Shown: positions 8,520 to 17,662 of the stretch, piece after piece
Position numbering within the stretch: the stretch's first letter is position 1
Layout of the letters: each line of letters starts with the position of its first letter
Assembly: GCF_000484695.1 (NCBI RefSeq)
Contig: NZ_AXVR01000020.1
Span: 1 to 64,000 of the forward strand
Reading direction: 5' to 3'
DNA length: 64,000 bases
From: Salinispora cortesiana
GTDB taxonomy: Bacteria; Actinomycetota; Actinomycetes; Mycobacteriales; Micromonosporaceae
Notes under the pieces: generated by a model
Databases searched by the model: none
The model's input: only the letters and a program-made list of their open reading frames with translations
What the model was told of the DNA's origin: nothing
Translations under genes and position numbers: made by a program

Positions 8520-9056
8520 TCAGGCCGGGCGGCGCATCTGCAGCTCGGTGAGGGTCGGGATCGTCGGGTGCGGCAGGCGGAGGCCGGTGTCGATGAAGCC
8601 CAACCGCCGGTACGCCCGGTAGGCCCGCTCGTTGCCGACCACGACCTCCAGCATCAGCTCGGGACGACCGCAGGCGCGGGACCAGCCGGCCACCGCGTCG
8701 ATCAGGTCGGGGAGCAGCCCGCTCCCCCGCCAGGACGGGGTGATGTAGACGGCGAAGATGACGGTGAGCCCCGGTTCGTCCGGAGCCACCGTGCCCCCGG
8801 CATGTCCGACCAGCCGGCCGCTCGGGTCCGCGACGAACTGCGCGTCGGTGATGCCCGCCGAGGTGTAGGCGATGCGTGCCGCGTAGTCGGTGTGGGGGCG
8901 GGCTGCCGCGTCGGCAATCGTCTCCAGGAAGGCCAGCGGTGCGTCGGCGAGCATCTCCAGCCGCAGCGCCCGCATTCGGGCGGCGTCGGCTGGCTGGACG
9001 CGACGGACCCGCGCCCGCTGGGCCGATGCCGGCCGCGGATCGGGCTCGCTCGTCAT
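8520..9056 (-). CDS. GNAT family N-acetyltransferase
   Basis: 178 residues with one complete GNAT domain: RVRRVQPADAARMRALRLEML at the N-terminus, VIFAVYITPSWRGSGLLPDLI (beta4 and the acetyl-CoA pyrophosphate loop), and NERAYRAYRRLGFIDTG at the end. The last pattern is typical of small-molecule or protein alpha-amino acetyltransferases such as the RimI-like group. The substrate is not predictable. It is transcribed in the same direction as the methyltransferase, with 179 bp between them, so an operon is possible but not shown. Confidence 0.85.
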   Translation of the reverse strand: MTSEPDPRPASAQRARVRRVQPADAARMRALRLEMLADAPLAFLETIADAAARPHTDYAARIAYTSAGITDAQFVADPSGRLVGHAGGTVAPDEPGLTVIFAVYITPSWRGSGLLPDLIDAVAGWSRACGRPELMLEVVVGNERAYRAYRRLGFIDTGLRLPHPTIPTLTELQMRRPA

Positions 9057-9266
9057 GTCGGTTATCTATCACAACGATGCTCGACGATGGAATCCACTCG
9101 GTTCATGTCCGATTTGTGGTCGTGCGCCGCCGTCACGCCTCGTGTAGCGTGCGATTTCGGTCACCGGTTCAGCGGCCGTCGCTGATCGTCGAACCGGTGC
9201 CACCCGCCGGTCGGCGTGCCGGCTCGGCCGGGGTGAGTGGAGTCGCGCAGAGTTAGGAAGTGCACC

Positions 9267-9470
9267 GTGGCACAGGGCACCGTGAAGTGGTTCAACGCCG
9301 AGAAGGGCTATGGCTTTATCGCCGTTGACGGGGGGCAGGATGTCTTCGTCCATTTCTCTGCTATCGAGATGGACGGCTACAAGGCGCTGGACGATGGCCA
9401 GCGGGTGGAGTTCGAGATCGCCCAGGGTCAGAAGGGCCCGCAGGCCGAACGGGTGCGGGTTGTCGCCTGA
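9267..9470 (+). CDS. Cold-shock domain protein
   Basis: 67 residues, a single cold-shock (CSD/OB-fold) domain that binds single-stranded RNA or DNA. It starts [17 protein letters not shown], with RNP1 KGYGFIAV and RNP2 VFVHFSAI both intact. The GTG at 9267 is chosen because the family starts at exactly this residue and AGGAAG lies 6-12 bases upstream; a longer frame from ATG 9237 would add ten unrelated residues. A strong hairpin follows the stop, so the gene is probably transcribed alone and not with groEL, 0.7 kb downstream. Confidence 0.95.
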   Translation: MAQGTVKWFNAEKGYGFIAVDGGQDVFVHFSAIEMDGYKALDDGQRVEFEIAQGQKGPQAERVRVVA

Positions 9471-9488
9471 GTGACCGGCGCCGCCTCA

Positions 9489-9516
9489 GGGGGCGACCGG
9501 CATAGCGGTCGTCCCC
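9489..9516 (+). terminator. Rho-independent-like terminator after the cold-shock gene
   Basis: GGGGGCGACCG (9489-9499) pairs with CGGTCGTCCCC (9506-9516) over 11 positions with one G-U pair and a 6-base loop. It begins 19 bases after the cold-shock stop codon. There is no long T-tract, as is common in actinomycetes. Confidence 0.7.
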
Positions 9517-9528
9517 AAGATCGTCGCC

Positions 9529-9576
9529 GCTCGGCCGCTCGGCCGCTCGGCCGCTCAGCCGCTCAGCCGCTCAGTC
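9529..9576. repeat. Six tandem 8-bp units
   Basis: Three GCTCGGCC units, two GCTCAGCC units and one GCTCAGTC unit follow each other without spacing from 9529 to 9576. The block is non-coding and lies just after the cold-shock terminator. It looks like a simple slippage array. Confidence 0.85.
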
Positions 9577-9604
9577 GACCGACTGGCTCGGGCTGGTGCG
9601 CGGT

Positions 9605-9780
9605 CGGATCACGCGGCTCCCGCCGCTGTTCGTTCGTGACACGGCTCTCGCCGTGTTGATGCTCTCCTGCCGGATGCGGCTCTCGCCGTGGTGGTGCTCC
9701 CGTGCTTGACGTGGCTCGCGCTGTGCATTGCTGCTTCCCTGTTTGACGCGGCTCCCGCTGTGCTGCTGTTCCTTTTCGCC
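9605..9780. repeat. Five imperfect repeats of about 32-38 bp
   Basis: A GC-rich module recurs five times between the cold-shock gene and groEL. Each copy has a core close to ACGCGGCTCCCGCCGTG followed by a T/G-rich segment (starts near 9608, 9638, 9672, 9711 and 9750). The copies differ at several positions, so they are old. No convincing reading frame or promoter explains them. The cores could form hairpins (GCGGCTC with GCCGTG-type arms). Confidence 0.6.
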
Positions 9781-9931
9781 GCAGTGGTCCCGGCGCCGCA
9801 CTGTCACCTCCGAGCCCTACCTGATGTAGCAGGTAGGGCTCGTTGTCGTGGCTGCCGCGCCGTCGACGTACGAGGGGCTGGTCGAGCCTCGCTCGGCAGA
9901 CGGTGGAACTCGACTGCCCTGGGCGATCGTG

Positions 9932-9958
9932 CTTGCACTCGGCAAGGGGGAGTGCTAA
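9932..9958. promoter_or_regulatory. CIRCE operator 1 (HrcA site)
   Basis: CTTGCACTC, 9 bases, then GAGTGCTAA (9932-9940 and 9950-9958). This fits the CIRCE consensus TTAGCACTC-N9-GAGTGCTAA with two mismatches in the left arm. In actinobacteria it overlaps the groEL promoter, with TTGCAC as the -35 element, and is bound by HrcA. The second site lies 34 bp downstream. Confidence 0.85.
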
Positions 9959-9965
9959 ACAGGTC

Positions 9966-9992
9966 TTGGCACTCGCATACCGTGAGTGCCAA
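9966..9992. promoter_or_regulatory. CIRCE operator 2 (HrcA site)
   Basis: TTGGCACTC (9966-9974), 9 bases, GAGTGCCAA (9984-9992): a perfect 9-bp inverted repeat of CIRCE form with one symmetrical change from the consensus. Together with site 1 it gives two HrcA operators on the same face spacing, about 200 bp before groEL. Confidence 0.88.
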
Positions 9993-10116
9993 TGGTCGGG
10001 GCGGGAGGGCCACGGTTGCAGCGGCGTCGCAAGACGCGGGTGCGGCAGTTGGCCGGTCGTCGCGGGCTATCCGGCCCGGCCGACGGACATCGTCGTCGCC
10101 AGGTGGCGATGTCTGA

Positions 10117-11814
<1,698 letters not shown>

Positions 11815-11835
11815 GTCCAGTCTCGCGAGATTGGA

Positions 11836-11867
11836 GGGGCGGGCCGTTCAGCGGTCCGCCCCTTTGC
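11836..11867 (+). terminator. Terminator after groEL
   Basis: GGGGCGGGCC (11836-11845) pairs with GGTCCGCCCC (11853-11862) with one G-U pair and a 7-base loop, followed by TTTG. It lies 22 bases past the groEL stop and also faces the end of the small convergent gene. Confidence 0.8.
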
Positions 11868-11871
11868 GCGT

Positions 11872-12075
11872 TTATGTCGGTAGCGGCCGTTGATTGCGCC
11901 GCTTCTGCGTCTGGTCGTACGGCTGGGGTGCCGGGACCGGCTCGTCCACGACCGGCACCGGTTCGTCGGCGGGCGGTTCGTCGGTGCCGTCCATCTCCGC
12001 CCGCTGCTCGGCGTCGCCGAAGTCGAGGCGGTCAAAGGGCAACGGCGGCCCGGGCTGTTCGTCGTCCGTCGTCAT
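11872..12075 (-). CDS. Small acidic, proline-rich protein of unknown function
   Basis: 67 residues starting MTTDDEQPGPPLPFDRL. The sequence is rich in Asp, Glu and Pro, includes an imperfect PVPVVDEPVPAP repeat, and has no signal peptide or membrane helix. A GGAGGAGG Shine-Dalgarno sits 5 bases before ATG 12075, which supports real expression and rejects the longer frame from 12090. It is convergent with groEL across a shared terminator. I do not recognise a family, and it is probably disordered. Confidence 0.6.
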   Translation of the reverse strand: MTTDDEQPGPPLPFDRLDFGDAEQRAEMDGTDEPPADEPVPVVDEPVPAPQPYDQTQKRRNQRPLPT

Positions 12076-12161
12076 GTGGGCCTCCTCCACCGAAACGGTA
12101 GGGGCCGTTGCCGGCTAATGGGGGCGAATGACGCTATCGGATGATCTATCCTATTCGTCGG

Positions 12162-13091
12162 TTATTGCCCCCCGAGGCTCCGCCGGTACCCGAAGAAGAC
12201 TCGCTCGATCCAGGCGCCCGCGCTGCCCGAGTAGAACCGAACCGGCCCCACCCAGCCAATCTGCGCCTGCGTGATCCCCGCGGCCCGCTGGTCGGCCAGG
12301 CAGCGACGCAGCAGCACCCCACCGATCCCGGACCCCGCTGCGGCCGGCGCGGTGCCCATCGGGCCGAACCAACCCGGCCGGGACGAACCCCAGGCGGCGA
12401 AGCCGAGAAGGTCGCCGTCGCGTTCGGCGAGATGGCAGCCGGCCCGGTCCCGGCCGATCGACTCGGCCACCTCCGCAGCCCAGGTGCCGTCGAAGGTCCC
12501 CGACGCGAACGCCGTCAGCGCCGGCAGATCTGCCGGCTCCGCCCGCCGTACCGTCACTCCTTGATCGGCCAGCCGCTGCTCCGCCGGTGCCGTCGTCCGC
12601 AGCGCTGGGCTCTCGACATCGGAGAGGTCCGCGGTCATGTTCCAGGCCGTACTGTCCCGGGCGTACCCGAGCGCCTCCGCCGCGCAGATCGCCGGCGTGT
12701 AGCGCACATCAATGCCGGGCCAGGCATAGTACGGCGGGTTGCCGGCCAGCAGCACCTCCCTCGCCCCGAGGTCGGCGAGCCGTTGCTCGGCGCGTGACAC
12801 CAGTGCCCGCGCCACGCCCCGCCGCCGGTGCGCCGGCTCCACCGCGATCAGGTCCACATGTGCGGCTGGGCTGCTCGGCGCGGAAAGCGAGCCGAGCAGT
12901 ACGCCGATGAGCCGGTCTTCCCGGTGCGCGCCCAGTGCAACGACGGGGCGGTTCGCGACCGCCCGAGGCCAGAGCGTCTCCACGATGGCCCCCGCCTCGG
13001 CGGCGTCGTCCGGCAGATCCAGGGACCGGCCGCACAGCTCGATCACGGTCGGCAACTGCTCCGGCGTCAGCTCGGTGAACAACAGGTCCAT
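12162..13091 (-). CDS. Two-domain GNAT N-acetyltransferase
   Basis: 309 residues containing two GNAT modules. The N-terminal one has HVDLIAVEPAHRRRGVARALVSRAEQRL, a textbook acetyl-CoA site. The C-terminal one has GFAAWGSSRPGWFGPMGTAP and GSGIGGVLLRRCLADQRAAG, and ends GPVRFYSGSAGAWIERVFFGYRR. The second half resembles the 'PMGT..' acetyltransferases found in Bacillus and actinomycetes. The substrate is unknown. It is transcribed away from groEL and sits 127 bp after the end of the membrane subtilisin gene on the same strand. Confidence 0.8.
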   Translation of the reverse strand: MDLLFTELTPEQLPTVIELCGRSLDLPDDAAEAGAIVETLWPRAVANRPVVALGAHREDRLIGVLLGSLSAPSSPAAHVDLIAVEPAHRRRGVARALVSRAEQRLADLGAREVLLAGNPPYYAWPGIDVRYTPAICAAEALGYARDSTAWNMTADLSDVESPALRTTAPAEQRLADQGVTVRRAEPADLPALTAFASGTFDGTWAAEVAESIGRDRAGCHLAERDGDLLGFAAWGSSRPGWFGPMGTAPAAAGSGIGGVLLRRCLADQRAAGITQAQIGWVGPVRFYSGSAGAWIERVFFGYRRSLGGQ

Positions 13092-13218
13092 GGACGCTGA
13101 CCCTAGGCCACCAGAGCACTGTTGTTAAGAAGGTTCCCTGCCGTCGGCGTACGGGGCCTGCGTCCGCGCACCGGAGCGCCCGGCCCGGTCGGCGGAAACT
13201 TCGGCCTACGCGTGGCGT

Positions 13219-15642
13219 TCAGCCTCGGGCGGCGCGGACGGCGGCGTACGCGTCCACCAGGCCGGCGCCCGCGACATGCGCCGCGTCGCCGCACCGGTCG
13301 CCACTGACCCGGACCGCGGTGGCGGTCTCGGTCAGGATCTGGCGCGTCCGAGGTAGATCCCCGATCAACGCCGGATTGGCCGACCACATCAGCGCCGCCA
13401 CCCCGGCCACCTGCGGAGTCGCCATCGATGTGCCGCTGAGCGTGCCGTACCCGCCACCCGGCAGCGCGCTGCGCACCTCCGCGCCAGGGGCGACCAGGTC
13501 CGGCTTGGCGCCGCCGCCGGGGCCCGGGCCGCGCGAGGAGAAGTCGGCCACCTGTCGCTGCCGGTCGACGGCACCGACAGTCAGGACATCCGGGTGGAAG
13601 GCCGGCGAATCCTCGATCGAGCGGCAGCGGGGCCCGGTGTTGCCGGCGGCTACCACCACGAGGATCCCCGCAGCGGCCAGGGCGGCAACGGCCGGCTGGA
13701 GCGCCCCAGAATCACAGCCCTCCAGCGCGGGGCAGGCCCACGAATTGGTGAGGATCTCCGGCGCGCGGTGTGGGCGACCGTCGCGGAACGGGTCCCCACC
13801 GATGGGAAAGGGTGCCAGCATGAACTGGAGGCAGTCCAGATAGAGCGCGGGGTTGCCGAGGTTGCGGTCCAGATTGACACAGCCGGTCCAGGTGGCCCCG
13901 GGGGCGACCCCGACCCCGTCCCGCCCAACCGCGCTGCCGAGCGTGTGGGTGCCGTGCCCGCCCCGGTCCCGCGGGGCCGAGGTGACGTTCCAGGGGTCGA
14001 ACCACGAGTCGACACCGCCCCGGAAGCCGGCCGCCAGCCCCGGATGGGTGCCATCCACCCCCGAGTCGGAGCTGCCCACGGTCACCCCCGTACCGGTGAT
14101 CCCCAGCTCCGACCAGACCCGGTCGGCTCGGATCAGCCGGATGTTCCACTCCGCGCCCGGCTGTGGTGCGGTGTCCCCCTGGGCGACAGGGGCGGGCGCG
14201 GGCAGTGGGCGGGCCCGCTGGCTGACCAGCACCCGATCCACCTCGGGACGGTCCGCCAGCCAGGCCCGCACCAGCGGCCCGCCGTCGACCTCGATCGCGT
14301 TGACCAGGTAGTAGGGCGTGTGGTCCAGCCGGAACCGGCGCAGCTCCCGGCGCAGGTCGGCCTGCGTCCGCTCGGCGGTCTCCACCAGCCGTTGGTATAC
14401 CTCGGCTGCCCGGCGGTCGCGACCGGCCCGCCCGGTGGCGGCGGGTACGCCGCTCAGGTCGGCCTGCTCCCGGAGCACCACGAAGAGCCGTTCACCATGC
14501 AGCCCGGGCTGCCCCGGCCCGACCGCTACCGCCCCGGTCGCCACCAGCAGGGTGGCCGCCGCCGCCCCGGCCACCGCCCGACTGGGCCGGGCGCCGGGGC
14601 GGCGGACGAGCGTCACCCCGTACCCGATGGCGAGCAGGACCACGACGGTGAAGCCGGCAGCGGCGGCGACCGCCACCCAGAAGGGCACGTCCCGGGAGGT
14701 GGCCAGCACCAGGCTGACCTCCTCCGGGTCGGCCCAGGCGAGCGGGCCGAAGACACTCAGCCCAACCAGCCCGGCGACGGCGGGCCCGACGCCGGTCGCT
14801 GTCCGCCGGGCGGTGGTGGCCAGGGCCGCCAGCGCGAACCCGGTCGGCGGCAGCGTCAGCAGCAGCGGCAGCTGGGCGCCGGACTGCCCGACTCCCGCCC
14901 CGAGCAGCAGCAGAACGACGCCGGCGACCAGACCGTCCACCAGCACCAGCTGGCCTGGTCGGGGCGGAGTGTCGGCGCTGCGGCGGGACCAGAACCCGTC
15001 GGACAGGAGCACGGCTGCCAGCCCACCGACGGCCGCAGCGGCGAGTGCGGCGAGCAGTGTCTCCAGCAGCCCACCGAGCGCACCGACCCAGACCCACGGC
15101 AGCAGCAGGGCCAGCCCGCCGGTGAGCCCGAGCAGCGTCACCGGGGCGAGGGGTGAGGTGCGCCGCCGGTCCGACTCGCCCCCCGGGCCCCTCGGGGCGA
15201 TCCGGTGGGCGACGAGCCGGTGGATGAGCAGGGCGGCCAGCCCGGCCGTGCCGGCAAGCGTCACCAGATACGCCTCGTGCTGCACCGGCGGCAGCGCCCG
15301 CAGCAGGCTCAGCGCGCCGAACACCAGCAGACCCACCAGCCAGAGCCGGCCGACGGCGCGGACCACGCGGGAGCGGGGCAGCAGGGCGAGTGGCAATGTG
15401 GGGATGCCGGCCAGGGCCACCACCGCGACGGTGGTCACCGGCCAGAGCCAGACCAGCCGGTCCACGCCCATCAGGAGGAGGAACTGGTCGGTCAACCAGC
15501 CGCCGAGCTGGGTGACCACGGTGAGGCCGACGATCCACAGGCCGAGGAAGACGGCGGCGATCACCGGCACGGGGCTGCTCCGCGGTGGGCCGGCCGGGCT
15601 CGGGAGGGGGTGGGCTGGCCAGGGTCCGGGCTGCACCGGCAC
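13219..15642 (-). CDS. Membrane-fused subtilisin (S8) protease
   Basis: 807 residues with an unusual order. The first 430 or so residues hold many hydrophobic helices (for example VPVIAAVFLGLWIVGLTVV and LLGLTGGLALLLPWVWVG). A prodomain-like stretch (TAERTQADLRRELRRF, YYLVNAIEVDGGPLV) then precedes a C-terminal S8 domain. The catalytic triad is complete: Asp in GSSDSGVDGTHPG (about residue 525), His in GGHGTHTLGSAVG (about 560) and Ser in SGTSMATPQVAG (about 737), plus the oxyanion Asn in VVAAGNTGPRC. The protease domain should lie outside the membrane. Start GTG 15642 has no clear Shine-Dalgarno, so it could be leaderless. The substrate is unknown. Confidence 0.85.
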   Translation of the reverse strand: MPVQPGPWPAHPLPSPAGPPRSSPVPVIAAVFLGLWIVGLTVVTQLGGWLTDQFLLLMGVDRLVWLWPVTTVAVVALAGIPTLPLALLPRSRVVRAVGRLWLVGLLVFGALSLLRALPPVQHEAYLVTLAGTAGLAALLIHRLVAHRIAPRGPGGESDRRRTSPLAPVTLLGLTGGLALLLPWVWVGALGGLLETLLAALAAAAVGGLAAVLLSDGFWSRRSADTPPRPGQLVLVDGLVAGVVLLLLGAGVGQSGAQLPLLLTLPPTGFALAALATTARRTATGVGPAVAGLVGLSVFGPLAWADPEEVSLVLATSRDVPFWVAVAAAAGFTVVVLLAIGYGVTLVRRPGARPSRAVAGAAAATLLVATGAVAVGPGQPGLHGERLFVVLREQADLSGVPAATGRAGRDRRAAEVYQRLVETAERTQADLRRELRRFRLDHTPYYLVNAIEVDGGPLVRAWLADRPEVDRVLVSQRARPLPAPAPVAQGDTAPQPGAEWNIRLIRADRVWSELGITGTGVTVGSSDSGVDGTHPGLAAGFRGGVDSWFDPWNVTSAPRDRGGHGTHTLGSAVGRDGVGVAPGATWTGCVNLDRNLGNPALYLDCLQFMLAPFPIGGDPFRDGRPHRAPEILTNSWACPALEGCDSGALQPAVAALAAAGILVVVAAGNTGPRCRSIEDSPAFHPDVLTVGAVDRQRQVADFSSRGPGPGGGAKPDLVAPGAEVRSALPGGGYGTLSGTSMATPQVAGVAALMWSANPALIGDLPRTRQILTETATAVRVSGDRCGDAAHVAGAGLVDAYAAVRAARG

Positions 15643-15786
15643 ACCGTACGTTGTCGTCGGCTTAGCCGCAGTACGTCGTCGGATTCACCGCCGTACGACG
15701 TCGAACCGTCGTCGGTCGGTGCTGGGACGGAGTGTCCCGGAATTCGCTGCTGCCCTGGCCGGGACGGGGCGGGCTAACGTGGAGGC
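15643..15786. promoter_or_regulatory. Divergent promoter region with three imperfect direct repeats
   Basis: The 144 bp between the divergent subtilisin and glpD genes contains three related units: GTACGTTGTCGTCGG (about 15648), GTACGTCGTCGG (about 15672) and GTACGACGTCG (about 15694), spaced 22-25 bp. Such repeats could be operator half-sites. TAACGT at about 15775 lies a few bases before the glpD GTG and may be its -10 element. Confidence 0.45.
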
Positions 15787-17613
15787 GTGCGTGACCCGAA
15801 TGTGTCCCGAGCGACGGCCAGCCAGCTCTCTCCGCAACGGCGCACCGCCGACCTGCGTAGCCTGGCGGCCGAGCACTTCGATGTCCTGATCATTGGCGGC
15901 GGGGTCACCGGCGCTGGCGCCGCTCTGGACGCCGCCTCGCGTGGCCTGAAGGTCGCCCTCGTCGAGGCGCGCGACTACGCGGCCGGCACGTCCAGCCGGT
16001 CCAGCAAGCTGATCCACGGTGGCCTGCGCTACCTCGAACAGCTCGAGTTCGGTCTGGTCCACGAGGCGCTCACCGAGCGGGGCCTGCTGGCCACCCGGCT
16101 CGCGCCGCACCTGGTCCGTCCGGTGCCGTTTCTGGTGCCGCTGCTCGGTCGCGGGCTCCGGGACCTGCCGGCTAGGACGCTGCGCCGCTCCTACTACGGC
16201 GCGGGCGTGGCGGCGTACGACGCTTTCGCCGGCGTCTTCGGCGGCGGCCGGGGGATGCCGCTGCACCGGCACCTGACCCGAGAGGGGGTCCGCCGGACCT
16301 TCCCGAGTCTCAAGACGGAGGGGTTGGCCGGTGCGATCCGTTACTACGACGGTCAGGTCGACGACGCGCGGCTGGTGGTCACCCTCGCCCGGACCGCGGC
16401 CAGCCTCGGCGCGACCGTGGTCACCAGCGCCCGCGCCGTCGGTCTGATCCGGCAGGCCCGCGAGGTGACCGGGGTTCGGGTTCGGGACCTGGAGGCGCCG
16501 GCCGACTCCCCGGACGCCGAGTTCGAGGTGCGGGCCCGCACCGTGATCGCGGCGACCGGGGTGTGGAGCGACGACATGTCCCGGATGCTCGACGACGTCG
16601 GGCTACGCCCCCGGGTTCGGGTCCGGGCCTCGAAAGGCGTGCACTTGGTGGTGCCCCGATCGGCGATCACCGGCGAGACCGGGCTGATCCTGCGAACCGC
16701 CACCAGCGTGCTCTTCGTCATCCCCTGGGGCGGGCACTGGATCATCGGTACGACCGACACCGACTGGCGGCTGGACCGCTCCCACCCCGCGGCCTCCGCT
16801 CGGGACATCGAGTATCTGCTGGCACAGGTCAACACCGTCCTGGACCGGCCGCTGACCACCGCCGACATCGAGGGCGTGTACGCGGGTCTGCGACCGCTGC
16901 TGGCCGGCGAGGCGGACTCCACCTCCAAGCTGTCTCGGGAACACGCGGTGATCGAGCCGATGCTCGGGCTGCTGCTGGTCGCCGGGGGCAAGTACACGAC
17001 GTACCGGGTGATGGCCGCGGACGTGGTCGACCGGGCGGCGCACCGGCTCGGCGCGGCGCGGCGGTCCCGAACGGCCGACCTGCCGTTGCTCGGCGCCGAC
17101 GGGTACGCCGCCATGTGGCGGGACCGGGCGGACCTGGCCCGCCGGCACGGGGTGCCGGTCGGCGTGGTCGAGCATCTGCTGGAGCGCTACGGCAGCCTCA
17201 CCCTGGAGTTGTTGGCTCTGATCGACGCCGACCCGTTGCTCGGTTCCCCGTTGGCCGGCGCGCCGGAGTACCTGGCCGCCGAGGTGACCTACGCGACCCG
17301 GGCGGAGGGGGCGCTGCACCTGGAGGACGTGCTGGATCGGCGGACCCGGATCTCTATCGAGACCGCGCACCGCGGCTTGGCGTCGGCCGAGCACACGGCG
17401 GAACTGATGGGCGCGGTGCTGGGCTGGAACGCCGAGACCCGGGCCCGGGAGGTGGCGCACTACCGGGCGCGGGTGGCGGCGGAGCGCAACTCACAGCTGA
17501 TGCCGGATGACGCGACGGCCGACACGGCCCGGCTCGGTGCACCCGATGTCCGTGGCTTCGCCGCCGACCGGGGGGACGAGGATTCGGTGGAGAGCGCCGC
17601 CCCCTCCCCGTAG
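15787..17613 (+). CDS. glpD: Aerobic glycerol-3-phosphate dehydrogenase
   Basis: 608 residues. This FAD flavoprotein oxidises sn-glycerol-3-phosphate to dihydroxyacetone phosphate at the membrane and passes electrons to quinone. The Rossmann FAD motif is VLIIGGGVTGAGAALDAASRG (about residues 33-53). It is followed by the family signature TSSRSSKLIHGGLRYLEQ, and later by VIPWGGHWIIGTTDTDW and LLVAGGKYTTYRVMA. The C-terminal helical DAO_C domain is complete. The GTG start sits only one base after GGAGG, too close for normal initiation; with a -10-like TAACGT just upstream, a leaderless transcript is plausible, or initiation may be at GTG 15802. No glpF or glpK is adjacent. Confidence 0.92.
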   Translation: MRDPNVSRATASQLSPQRRTADLRSLAAEHFDVLIIGGGVTGAGAALDAASRGLKVALVEARDYAAGTSSRSSKLIHGGLRYLEQLEFGLVHEALTERGLLATRLAPHLVRPVPFLVPLLGRGLRDLPARTLRRSYYGAGVAAYDAFAGVFGGGRGMPLHRHLTREGVRRTFPSLKTEGLAGAIRYYDGQVDDARLVVTLARTAASLGATVVTSARAVGLIRQAREVTGVRVRDLEAPADSPDAEFEVRARTVIAATGVWSDDMSRMLDDVGLRPRVRVRASKGVHLVVPRSAITGETGLILRTATSVLFVIPWGGHWIIGTTDTDWRLDRSHPAASARDIEYLLAQVNTVLDRPLTTADIEGVYAGLRPLLAGEADSTSKLSREHAVIEPMLGLLLVAGGKYTTYRVMAADVVDRAAHRLGAARRSRTADLPLLGADGYAAMWRDRADLARRHGVPVGVVEHLLERYGSLTLELLALIDADPLLGSPLAGAPEYLAAEVTYATRAEGALHLEDVLDRRTRISIETAHRGLASAEHTAELMGAVLGWNAETRAREVAHYRARVAAERNSQLMPDDATADTARLGAPDVRGFAADRGDEDSVESAAPSP

Positions 17614-17662
17614 CGACGGAGCCGGGTCAGCGCACCTAACCTGGTTGAACGGGCCCGTTGGG

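Noticed and set aside
13120..13145. GTTGTTAAGAAGGTTCC, like half of a palindromic extragenic repeat frequent in Micromonospora
   Set aside because: Only one arm is present and I cannot verify the repeat family from this window.
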